Positions 16,119 to 23,672 of a stretch of DNA of 64,000 nt are shown here, piece after piece. The DNA comes from an uncultured candidate division Zixibacteria bacterium (GTDB taxonomy: Bacteria > Zixibacteria > MSB-5A5 > GN15 > PGXB01): the NCBI GenBank assembly GCA_937925655.1, contig CALAMC010000110.1, positions 41,958-105,957 on the forward strand, read 5' to 3'. Positions within the stretch are counted from its first letter, which is position 1. Each line of letters begins with the position of its first letter. The position numbers and the translations under genes are program-made. The notes under the pieces were generated by a model. That model saw only the letters and a program-made list of their open reading frames with translations, was not told where the DNA came from and did no database searches.

Positions 16119-16837
16119 GTCAAATCCTTCTTGGAGCGGGCCATGAATTCGAGGCCAAAACCGGTGGTGGCATCATAAAACTGTTTGATTTTGTTATTGG
16201 CCCAGTTATAACCGATGACGGCCGGGATGGCCGCGCCGAGGCCGACGATGGTTGCCAAAAGTGCTTCAGCGATGCCCGGTGCCACGACGGCCAGCGAGGC
16301 CGACCCTCGTTCGCCGATAGCCCAGAATGAATCCATGACTCCGACCACCGTGCCCAGAAGGCCCAGAAAAGGCGAGGCGTTGGCGACCGTGGCCAGAAAG
16401 ATGACTTTGCGTTCAAGCAGGGCGATCTCTTCGTTAGTGCTGCGGTCCAGAGTCATCGATAAAATTTCGGTGTCCTTGGCATCGAGCCGGGGAAGTTTCT
16501 CGGCATCGGGATTACCCGCTTTTTTGCGGCTCAACAGGTCCTTTATTTCATCATACCCCTGTTCAAAAACTCCCGCCAGAGTGGACATGCCCAGTCCTTT
16601 GGCGGTTAAGAGGACATCGGACAGCTTTTTATTGCGGCGGAAAAAATCCAGGAAGGCCGCATTTTGCTGCTCGACGGTTTTAAAGTTTCGCCACTTGTTG
16701 AACATGATTGTCCATGACACGATCGAGAAAACCACGAGTATGATCAAAATTATCTTCCCGAACAGACTGGTCTGGCTGATGATTTCACCGATGCTTCCCG
16801 CCACCAGAAACAAAGGTATGATAATCGTACTGGTCAT
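16115..16837 (-). CDS. tolQ: TolQ/ExbB proton-channel protein
   Basis: 240 residues with three membrane helices: near residues 25-45 (IILIILVVFSIVSWTIMF), 150-175 (ATVANASPFLGLLGTVVGVM) and 190-215 (LLATIVGLGAAIPAVIGYNW). The second and third carry the TolQ/ExbB signature. With TolR it forms the inner-membrane motor that drives TolA. AAGGA precedes the ATG. It is the first gene of the operon and a sigma-70-like promoter lies 84 bp upstream. Confidence 0.95.
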   Translation of the reverse strand: MTSTIIIPLFLVAGSIGEIISQTSLFGKIILIILVVFSIVSWTIMFNKWRNFKTVEQQNAAFLDFFRRNKKLSDVLLTAKGLGMSTLAGVFEQGYDEIKDLLSRKKAGNPDAEKLPRLDAKDTEILSMTLDRSTNEEIALLERKVIFLATVANASPFLGLLGTVVGVMDSFWAIGERGSASLAVVAPGIAEALLATIVGLGAAIPAVIGYNWANNKIKQFYDATTGFGLEFMARSKKDLT

Positions 16838-16920
16838 ATAATTCCTTTTACGTTATTTGGGCGCGGTTGGTCCCTGTCAAATAAGTATTTCCTTCCGTCT
16901 CCTATCCTATGCAACCGTAA

Positions 16921-16949
16921 ATTATACACGCGAGTCAAAAAGGCGTCAA
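16921..16949 (-). promoter_or_regulatory. sigma-70-like promoter of the Tol-Pal operon
   Basis: On the minus strand TTGACG (16949-16944), a 17-bp spacer, then a perfect TATAAT (16926-16921). Transcription would start near 16914, about 77 nt before the tolQ start codon. Confidence 0.75.
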
Positions 16950-17060
16950 TATAAAAGCAAAAACGCCAATTTTGCGGCGCAAGTTTTTCTTGACATAACC
17001 GGGCAAATCCGTTTCTTGAAACAAAGTGACCAAATGGATTTTGAGAAGGAGAGGTAAGGG

Positions 17061-17279
17061 ATGAAGAGATTTTTTGCCATTGCGTGTTTGGGTTTGATGG
17101 CGCTTTTGCTGGTCATAGGTTGCGGCCAGAAAAAGGAAGAACCGAAGGTTGAGCAAGTCGTTGAAGAAACCATTGATTTGGCGGATACGTTATCGACCAT
17201 GATCGATTCGACTCTGATACCTGATAGTGCGGCCGTGAAAGAAGCCATAAAGGAAGTCATTGAAGAAGGCGGGAAATAA
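17061..17279 (+). CDS. small lipoprotein, 72 aa
   Basis: Signal peptide and lipobox LVIGC (Cys about residue 22) followed by a charged, Glu/Lys-rich mature part of about 50 residues (QKKEEPKVEQVVEETIDLAD). The function is unknown. A GGAGAGG ribosome site precedes the ATG closely. It stands alone between divergent tolQ and a convergent gene and is closed by a bidirectional terminator. Such short acidic lipoproteins are often species-specific; no domain is recognised. Confidence 0.8.
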   Translation: MKRFFAIACLGLMALLLVIGCGQKKEEPKVEQVVEETIDLADTLSTMIDSTLIPDSAAVKEAIKEVIEEGGK

Positions 17280-17304
17280 TAAATAATAGATTTGTCGCTG
17301 ACCA

Positions 17305-17337
17305 TAAAAAGGCCGCCAGAAGGCGGCCTTTTTGTTT
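17305..17337. terminator. bidirectional Rho-independent terminator
   Basis: GGCCGCC (17311-17317), loop AGAA, GGCGGCC (17322-17328), flanked by AAAAA on the left and TTTTTGTTT on the right. It lies between the convergent small lipoprotein gene and the gene ending at 17381, so it can serve both strands. Confidence 0.85.
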
Positions 17338-17380
17338 AAGTCCTATTAAATGCAGTCCATCCAATGGATGACGTAATCTC

Positions 17381-18508
17381 TTAAGATTCAATCATTTCCA
17401 CATTGGCGCGGGGGACAATGGCCTTTTTGCCGTCCATGAATTTGACCTCCAGGATACGGGCATGGGATCCCGATTCCAGCTGGGTCAATTCCGGGGGAAG
17501 ATTGGATACTTCGCCCAGTTCACCGAAATATGGATGTCGAATAACGCGCACGGGAGAGCCTATTACCAGTCCCGTTTCCCGGAAGTCGGCATCGGCCTGC
17601 TTGGCATGGATGTCGCCACCTTTGGGGATAATAACTTCCGGTCGGATTACGCCGGCGCGAATCTGGGTGGCACCGTTGATGCAGGCAAGTTGTCCTTCGT
17701 TGGCTTTGAGAAGGTCAAACGTCCTTTGAGCCATATTAATTTTGCCAAAGCCCTCGGTGACGATCAACGTCACGCCAATTTCCTCCGAACCGGTAATAGC
17801 CACGCCGATATCGTAGCCAAGAATATCCCGGAGGTCCTTGTCGTCGAAACCCCCGACGACTATCCCGGCGGCGCCGACTTTGGCGGCCTTTTTGATGGCG
17901 TCGGCCAGGACCATATTGCCGCCGACAATAACCTTGCCCTCGCAAGATTCGTCGATTTCTTTCTCGGTCAAGGTAGTGGAATTGTTCGGCACGACTATTT
18001 TTATTTCGCCATGGGTTTCGCCGCCGATGCCGAAAATGCCCTGAATAAATGACGACCAGGTTGCAATGGCAACGCCCTCTCTTTCAAAAATCTCCACAAC
18101 TTCGCCCTCGATATAGGCCTTAACCGTAACCGGGATAGGCTCACCGCGCAATAGCACCTGCCCGGTGATATGAGATATCGATTCAATCGTCCCGGTAATG
18201 CGGGCCTGGCATTTGGATTTGAATAACCCGAAGAAGGACTTTGACAAAGCAATATCTTCGCCCTGAACAACGGTGTCGCCTTCTTTTTTAAGCATGGCAT
18301 CGGCAATATCTTCAGGGGGGATACCAAGAATATTGGCGACGTTGATCGGTTCAACGACGCCGGGCAGGTGTGTCCGGGCGACAACATCGTCAGGCTTGAC
18401 CTTATCGCCGACTTTTACGACAACTTCTCCCTTAAGAGGGAGTATTCTTTTTTTGGTCAGGAGTATTTTATCCGTGACTTTCAGTCCCGGTGTATATGCA
18501 TGACCCAT
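17381..18508 (-). CDS. conserved protein with barrel-sandwich N-terminus and KOW-like C-terminus, in the MutL locus
   Basis: 375 residues, no signal peptide. Residues 20-60 (LPLKGEVVVKVGDKVKPDDVVA) look like a barrel-sandwich/RnfC-type hybrid motif. The middle has glycine-rich, Rossmann-like or receptor-like segments (GKVIVGGNMVLADAIKKAAKVGAAGIVVGGFDDKDLRDILG). The end (GSPVRVIRHPYFGELGEVSNLPPE ... ILEVKFMDGKKAIVPRANVEMIE) resembles a KOW domain. I do not know the function. It is the third gene of a unit with a MutL-family ATPase and a membrane-anchored protein, which suggests a shared process. Confidence 0.75.
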   Translation of the reverse strand: MGHAYTPGLKVTDKILLTKKRILPLKGEVVVKVGDKVKPDDVVARTHLPGVVEPINVANILGIPPEDIADAMLKKEGDTVVQGEDIALSKSFFGLFKSKCQARITGTIESISHITGQVLLRGEPIPVTVKAYIEGEVVEIFEREGVAIATWSSFIQGIFGIGGETHGEIKIVVPNNSTTLTEKEIDESCEGKVIVGGNMVLADAIKKAAKVGAAGIVVGGFDDKDLRDILGYDIGVAITGSEEIGVTLIVTEGFGKINMAQRTFDLLKANEGQLACINGATQIRAGVIRPEVIIPKGGDIHAKQADADFRETGLVIGSPVRVIRHPYFGELGEVSNLPPELTQLESGSHARILEVKFMDGKKAIVPRANVEMIES

Positions 18509-18529
18509 AAAATGCCTCTTTATCCATAA

Positions 18530-19312
18530 TCACTTGTTTTTTTTCTTGTTTAGTATAATGTAACACGCCGCCGCGAGAATAACCAACCCCAACACGATTA
18601 TCAGCCAGCCTGACGCTGGTTTGGATGCTGTCTCCGTCTTGGCCGGTTCTGAATCCAGAGGTTTCTGGATATCGCGTTGTGACAGGTCAACTATTTGGGT
18701 GCTTTCTTTGGGAGCGACGTTATGAAGGTTTTCTGTGGACAGACTGGTCGCCAGTTTGAAAAATTCCTTTTCGACATCATGGTAAATGCTGTCCGGAGCA
18801 TAGCAGTTAAATACGGCGATTCCCCGGTCATGGAAAACCCTCATTTGCAGAAGCATTTTGTTAACCGGTTCACCCCGGAAAATATCCCGGACTGCCACGG
18901 CGCGTATGCTTTTATCATATACCGGAGTCGTCAAGTCAAGGCCGTACTCCCCGGCGCTCCATTTGCCATGGCGACAGGTAGTTCCATATTCCGAAGAAAT
19001 GTCCTTGAGGGCCGAATCAATTTCCGCGTCGGTCAATTTGCCGATGGTATAACTGCTGACAAAAACATAGACCGTCTCCCAGAATGGCATGCGATCTTTG
19101 GCGGCCAAAGCGACATCGTAATCAAACTCATCCATGGATACTCCTTGCATGCCCAGGAATATGTTTACCTGGCGGTAATCGACTTCATACCAGTCGTCGG
19201 GGTACTGAAAATGAAAGCTTCCCCGCCAGTCAACAAAGGTTTGTCCGACCTGACCTATTCCGGTCGCGAACATCGCCGCGAGTAAAGAAACGAGTAATAT
19301 GATTTTTTTCAT
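18530..19312 (-). CDS. exported protein with C-terminal membrane anchor, MutL locus
   Basis: 260 residues. A signal peptide (MKKIILLVSLLAAMFATGIG) precedes a PsbP/DUF1795-like opening (FHFQYPDDWYEV), a ~180-residue extracytoplasmic domain, and a C-terminal helix (SGWLIIVLGLVILAAACYII) followed by a basic tail. The protein is thus held in the membrane with its domain outside the cytoplasm. The function is not known. It begins 8 bp after the MutL-type gene and ends 21 bp before the 375-aa gene, so all three appear to be one operon. Confidence 0.72.
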   Translation of the reverse strand: MKKIILLVSLLAAMFATGIGQVGQTFVDWRGSFHFQYPDDWYEVDYRQVNIFLGMQGVSMDEFDYDVALAAKDRMPFWETVYVFVSSYTIGKLTDAEIDSALKDISSEYGTTCRHGKWSAGEYGLDLTTPVYDKSIRAVAVRDIFRGEPVNKMLLQMRVFHDRGIAVFNCYAPDSIYHDVEKEFFKLATSLSTENLHNVAPKESTQIVDLSQRDIQKPLDSEPAKTETASKPASGWLIIVLGLVILAAACYIILNKKKNK

Positions 19313-19320
19313 AGCTTCGA

Positions 19321-21177
19321 TTACCGATCCAAAGCTTCTTTCGGATAGATGTTAAGCTCCAGCATCCATTCTTTAAGTTTGCGAATGCGTTCCTTGTTAT
19401 CGATTGGCAGGGTGAAAGGCCGCCCTCGGGCGTCGAGAATAATGCCAACCACGCCACCGGATAATTCCGTTTCCACTTTGTGTCCGCGCCCCATGCCCAG
19501 GTCGAGATGCTGCAACGGTTCCAGTTCGGCCTTGGCTTTTTGTGGCAGGCCTTTTTCATCGAGGCCCAGTTTGATTAGCTTCATGTCGCCAAAATTCATT
19601 GTTCCCGTTTCCACTTTGCCGTCGGGCAAAGTTATTTTATAATTCAGGACGGCGCCGCCCTTTTTAACCTCACCGACCGGCGCGACACAGCAGCCGAGGT
19701 GAATCAGGCAGTCTTTGTTAAATACTTCGCGGGCCGCCTGTTCCTGAACCGTCGACAGCACCCCCAGCTGGGGCATCATGAAAATCGAATCAACGGCAAG
19801 GCGGGTTATGCCTTCAGGGAGGAAGGAGTCGATCATCATCAGGGCCGACTGCTGGCGACGCGGGGCGTGTGACAGGACACCACCCGAGCCCACCAGGATA
19901 TTGAGCGTCATCATATTGACAATAGTTGCGCCCGAAGCCGACTGCTCGAAAGCGTCGGCTATTGTTCTCTGCTGTTGAACGCCTTTAAGGACGGTCGCAA
20001 AATTCTTGTGCTGTATAAAAGCCAGACGCAGGGCTTCCTTGGCGATGGCCTGTTCGAATATAAGCTCTTCCATCGACTGCGGAATGGTAGTCGGGCGGAT
20101 CATTTTGTTTTTGACACGATTGCGCAAATCGCGCTCGTCCATGTCGAACGGGACCCAGCGCATGACCATCGGCAATGTGGCCTCGGCGAAGACATTCGAC
20201 ACCGAATAACTCATGCCGAGATTGGCCGAAACGGTGCGGTTGAAGACACCCTCGGGACTGCCCTCGGGGCGGAAAACCGAGAAAACGTCGGTCGTGGCGC
20301 CGCCGATGTCAACCCCGACCGCCTCGATGCCTTCAAGGTCGGCGACTTTTTTGATGATCAGCCCGACCGCTCCGGGCGTGGGCATGATTGGGGCATCGGT
20401 CCAGCTCATCAGTTTTTTATAACCGGGAGCCTGGGCCATGACGTGTTCCATGAACAGGTTGTGAATTTCTTCGCGGGCCGGGCCGAGATTTTCCCGTTCC
20501 AGAACCGGACGGATATTTTCAACCGTCCGCAGGTCAACTTTATCTTTGAGAGTATCCTCGACGGCTTTGGCGGCGTCTTTATTGCCGGCGTAAATGATCG
20601 GCAGTTTGTAACCCGTGCCCAAGCGTGGTTTGGGATCGGCGGCCGAAACCAGCTCGGCGATTTCAACGACATGCGTGGTGGTGCCGCCGTCAATCCCGCC
20701 CGAAAGCAGAATCATATCCGGGCGCAAATGCCTGATGCGTTCGATCTGCTGATGGGGGAGACGTTTATCGTTGGAGGCGATCACGTCCATGACGATTGCG
20801 CCCGCGCCCAGCGCGGCCCGTTCGGCCGATTCGCCAGTCATAGAGCGTACCACCCCGGCCACCATCATCTGCAGGCCGCCGCCCGCCGATGATGTCGAAA
20901 TGTAGACATCGGTGCCGATATTATCTTTGGCCGGAGATATAATTCGTTCGTTTTCGTCGAGGAGCTTGCGTCCGGAAAGTTCTTCCACCTCACCCACGGC
21001 ATTGAGCACGCCTTTGGTGACGTCCTCGAACGGCGCTTCCACTGTGGTTGGGGCTTCGCCACGGACAATCAAACGATATTCCCCGTCGCGTTTTTCTATA
21101 AGAATCGCTTTGGTCGTGGTCGAACCGCAGTCGGTCGCCAAAATCACTTTTATATCGTTGGGATCCATCTTCGCCAT
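19321..21177 (-). CDS. MutL/GlmL family ASKHA ATPase
   Basis: 618 residues. The N-terminal phosphate-binding motif ATDCGSTTTKAILIE and the second one VDIGGATTDVFSV (about 300) mark an actin/Hsp70/sugar-kinase fold; STSSAGGGLQMMVAGVV and LLSGGIDGGTT are typical of the MutL family (TIGR01319, PF13941). These proteins are accessory to B12-dependent mutases such as glutamate mutase or ornithine aminomutase, probably as reactivases. No mutase or B12-binding subunit is encoded nearby. A good promoter lies about 110 bp upstream. Confidence 0.85.
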   Translation of the reverse strand: MAKMDPNDIKVILATDCGSTTTKAILIEKRDGEYRLIVRGEAPTTVEAPFEDVTKGVLNAVGEVEELSGRKLLDENERIISPAKDNIGTDVYISTSSAGGGLQMMVAGVVRSMTGESAERAALGAGAIVMDVIASNDKRLPHQQIERIRHLRPDMILLSGGIDGGTTTHVVEIAELVSAADPKPRLGTGYKLPIIYAGNKDAAKAVEDTLKDKVDLRTVENIRPVLERENLGPAREEIHNLFMEHVMAQAPGYKKLMSWTDAPIMPTPGAVGLIIKKVADLEGIEAVGVDIGGATTDVFSVFRPEGSPEGVFNRTVSANLGMSYSVSNVFAEATLPMVMRWVPFDMDERDLRNRVKNKMIRPTTIPQSMEELIFEQAIAKEALRLAFIQHKNFATVLKGVQQQRTIADAFEQSASGATIVNMMTLNILVGSGGVLSHAPRRQQSALMMIDSFLPEGITRLAVDSIFMMPQLGVLSTVQEQAAREVFNKDCLIHLGCCVAPVGEVKKGGAVLNYKITLPDGKVETGTMNFGDMKLIKLGLDEKGLPQKAKAELEPLQHLDLGMGRGHKVETELSGGVVGIILDARGRPFTLPIDNKERIRKLKEWMLELNIYPKEALDR

Positions 21178-21283
21178 ATCTGTTCCCTGTAATCTAAAAA
21201 ATTATTTCCGTTTCCTCTGCCAGGCGGATTAAAACTCGCCGCCACACCAAACAGGCAGTTTTTTGTCTAATTTAAAGACAATA

Positions 21284-21312
21284 ATTATAATATAAAAGCG
21301 CCGGATTGTAAA
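21284..21312 (-). promoter_or_regulatory. sigma-70-like promoter of the MutL locus
   Basis: Minus-strand TTTACA (21312-21307), 17-bp spacer, TATAAT (21289-21284). Predicted start near 21277, about 100 nt before the MutL-type start codon. Confidence 0.7.
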
Positions 21313-21370
21313 CCGAATTCTGATATATTCATCTGCCGCCAAATAACCCCTCTCATCGAATTTATAAGCC

Positions 21371-21399
21371 TTGACAGGCGGATATAAACGGCATATTAT
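21371..21399 (+). promoter_or_regulatory. sigma-70-like promoter of the SemiSWEET gene
   Basis: TTGACA (21371-21376), 17-bp spacer, TATTAT (21394-21399). The expected start site (about 21405-21407) is only 2-4 bases before the ATG at 21409, which predicts an almost leaderless mRNA. Confidence 0.7.
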
Positions 21400-21408
21400 C
21401 CTGCGCTT

Positions 21409-21666
21409 ATGATGGATACTGCGATGTGGCTGGGGCTGGTGGCGGGGACGCTGACCACGGCGTCGTTTGTGCCGCAACTGACCAAGGCGTGGAAATCCCG
21501 TTCGACACGGGATATTTCGTTGGCCATGTATATCGTTTTCACTCTGGGTGTTTTTTTGTGGCTGATATACGGCTTTTATATTGATTCAATTCCCGTGATA
21601 GCGGCTAATGTTATCACTCTGGCCATAGCCATCGTAATCCTTGTCCTAAAAATAAGATACCGCTGA
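21409..21666 (+). CDS. SemiSWEET-family sugar transporter
   Basis: 85 residues with three membrane helices, the normal size of a SemiSWEET (half of a eukaryotic SWEET), which works as a dimer. The PQ-loop motif is visible in GTLTTASFVPQLTKAWKSRST, followed by DISLAMYIVFTLGVFLWLIYG and a third helix ending in a basic tail. It is likely an inner-membrane facilitator for sucrose or another sugar; substrate not predictable. No ribosome site precedes the ATG and the promoter is immediately upstream. Confidence 0.9.
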   Translation: MMDTAMWLGLVAGTLTTASFVPQLTKAWKSRSTRDISLAMYIVFTLGVFLWLIYGFYIDSIPVIAANVITLAIAIVILVLKIRYR

Positions 21667-21698
21667 ACCTTTATGGGATTGATCCCGTATTCAGGATT

Positions 21699-22427
21699 AT
21701 GGCCGGAAATAAATATTCGCAACTAATTGTGGCGCTTGTCGCGGCCCTTATTATATCCCAGATTGCGTTACACTTGCCTCAATTTTTATTTGAGAGCACC
21801 ATTGCCAAAATGACCACCACGCAGGGATTGGAATTATTTCTTTCTTTGATGGCGATACTGATTCTGGGCAAAGGCAAATTCGGGGACTACGGTTTTCGAC
21901 TGCCCTCCCGAAGTCATTTAACAACGGGGGCTTTCGCTTTATGGATGCTGGGGGCATTGGCCTTGGGGTCGTTGGCGACGGCGGCAATACTACTATCCGG
22001 CGGCATGGGCAATCCGGTAACGAAGAAACTCACTTTTCCTCAAATCATTCTGCTGGTTATGATTTCGGCGAGCGTAATCGAAGAAGTCTTCACGCGCGGT
22101 TTTTTACAGAGTCACTTATCTGGTCTGGCCGATAAAACCGTCAAACTTCTTTTTATCCGGGTCAATCTTCCGACCATGATCAGTGCCGTCTTTTTTGCCT
22201 GTATGCATCTGGTATTGCTTCGAAGCGGGGCGGATCTGGCGACAGTACCCATTATCCTTGTTTTTACATTTTTGTTGGGTCTCATGGCCGGGCATCAGAG
22301 GGCAAAATCCGGCAGTCTTGTTCCGGCCATAATTTTGCACATGCTGGGTAATGTCGGGGGCATTATAGGTGGTATGATATACGCGATTATTACTTTCTTG
22401 ACCACCGGGGCTATGCCGAAGATGTAA
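21699..22427 (+). CDS. CPBP (Abi/Rce1-like) intramembrane metalloprotease
   Basis: 242 residues, about seven to eight membrane helices. The three family motifs are present: EEVFTRG (E-E-x-x-x-R), FFACMHLVLL (F-x-x-x-x-H) and HMLGN (H-x-x-x-N). These form the metal site of CPBP/Rce1-type proteases in the inner membrane. Substrates are unknown; bacterial members include bacteriocin-immunity proteins. It follows the SemiSWEET gene by 32 bp on the same strand. AGGATT sits very close to the ATG. A short inverted repeat separates it from the convergent M28 gene. Confidence 0.87.
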   Translation: MAGNKYSQLIVALVAALIISQIALHLPQFLFESTIAKMTTTQGLELFLSLMAILILGKGKFGDYGFRLPSRSHLTTGAFALWMLGALALGSLATAAILLSGGMGNPVTKKLTFPQIILLVMISASVIEEVFTRGFLQSHLSGLADKTVKLLFIRVNLPTMISAVFFACMHLVLLRSGADLATVPIILVFTFLLGLMAGHQRAKSGSLVPAIILHMLGNVGGIIGGMIYAIITFLTTGAMPKM

Positions 22428-22449
22428 TCATTGCCGGTCGGAAAACCGG

Positions 22450-23442
22450 TCAGTAATTCAAGAATAATAACATCCCGCATGAAATTTTGGCGACTTCGGC
22501 GCAATATTCGTAATTACAGTTTTCGGGAATATCCTGATCCGTAAAGGTGAACGGGTTGAAATAGTACTCCTCGAAAAATATGGTCGGATAGCCGGCCTCG
22601 TGAAAATAGCGGGCGTCGGTAAACATGATATGGTCACGGGCATCAACCGGAATGATCTTGGTGTATTTTTTGCAGATGTGATGTGCCAGCGAGGTGACCT
22701 CTTCTGAGCCGGGGTAATTTTGAAAGTCAAGCATCCACTCGGCCGTGTCAGGCGCGATGCTGACCTGATTGTTATCAATCATGAGGAGCACCGTCCGTTC
22801 TTCCTGCTGGAGTTTTTCGATATAATTCTGGCTCCCACTCCGGCCGCTGTCGAACATGGTCATGAATTCTTCCGCGCCGAAAGCCGCAAAGTCTATGGAA
22901 TATTTGGGAGTGAGGCCGGACTGTTTGAAATTCCGTGCGATTTCGAGACACACCGCCACTCCGGAGGCATTGTTATTGGCGCCGGGGGCGAAGATAAACG
23001 GATCGGTGCCGGGGCCCAGAATCATGCAGTCATAATGAGCCCCCAGAACACATATGCTGTCGCGTGATTCGCGGCCGGGAAGCGTGGCCGAGACGTTGTA
23101 TTGCCACGATGTAACGGTATTACCGCTTTTCATCGGCCATTCGATGGCATTTTGAAAGGAATCGAGGGCGATTATATCATAACCGAATGATCGGAATTTA
23201 TCGGCCAGCCAATCGGCGATTTCCCGGCGATTGTCGGCCAGCATGAAGCGGGTATTGAACGCGGTCAGTTGTTCAATGTATGCCTTGATGCTGTCGGGAT
23301 TGATCTTATTGCAATAGGCCGAGACGGCGGTATCAATGGCAGGAAAAATGCCAGCAAGTGGCATATGGGAATTTGCGGGACAATTTAAGTATATAGACGT
23401 CATTATTATTAAAAGCAGTAATCGTATTCTGATTGAATTCAA
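22450..23442 (-). CDS. M28 family peptidase homologue with altered metal ligand
   Basis: 330 residues from a TTG at 23442. This start is chosen because GGAGG (23452-23448) lies five bases upstream and gives a clean signal peptide (MNSIRIRLLLLIIMTSIYLNC); the ATG at 23466 lacks a ribosome site and adds charged residues. M28 ligands seen: His/Asp in GAHYDC (136, 138), EE in GAEEF (191-192), Asp in MIDNNQ (223) and His in ARDHIMF (271). The bridging Asp of the usual GA-x-D-N-A-S-G motif is Asn here (GANNNASG, Asn157). It may be an aminopeptidase or cyclase-like enzyme with reduced activity, acting outside the cytoplasm. Confidence 0.8.
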   Translation of the reverse strand: MNSIRIRLLLLIIMTSIYLNCPANSHMPLAGIFPAIDTAVSAYCNKINPDSIKAYIEQLTAFNTRFMLADNRREIADWLADKFRSFGYDIIALDSFQNAIEWPMKSGNTVTSWQYNVSATLPGRESRDSICVLGAHYDCMILGPGTDPFIFAPGANNNASGVAVCLEIARNFKQSGLTPKYSIDFAAFGAEEFMTMFDSGRSGSQNYIEKLQQEERTVLLMIDNNQVSIAPDTAEWMLDFQNYPGSEEVTSLAHHICKKYTKIIPVDARDHIMFTDARYFHEAGYPTIFFEEYYFNPFTFTDQDIPENCNYEYCAEVAKISCGMLLFLNY

Positions 23443-23672
23443 AATTTCCTCCCGAGTTAATCGCATAGATTAATTCAATAATTAAGAATACAATAAATAA
23501 GGATTTTTCACAAAAAGGGAACATTTATGGCATTTTTTTGTTGCGAACCACGGAGTAATAAATTATACTCAAATTAGTAAAAGGCATAAGAGCGATCCTA
23601 TGCCAAGTCGTCGTAGGGTAAACTTGGGCGGCGGAATTAACAAAAAGTTATTCTAACCAAAAGGAGGACGTA

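Noticed and set aside
19975..20892. A 305-codon open frame on the plus strand.
   Set aside because: It is antisense to the well-supported MutL-type gene; its composition follows the high-GC third position of that gene and it has no recognisable domain.
22434..22451. CCGGT/ACCGG inverted repeat between the CPBP and M28 genes as a terminator.
   Set aside because: The stem is only five base pairs and no T-tract follows on either strand.
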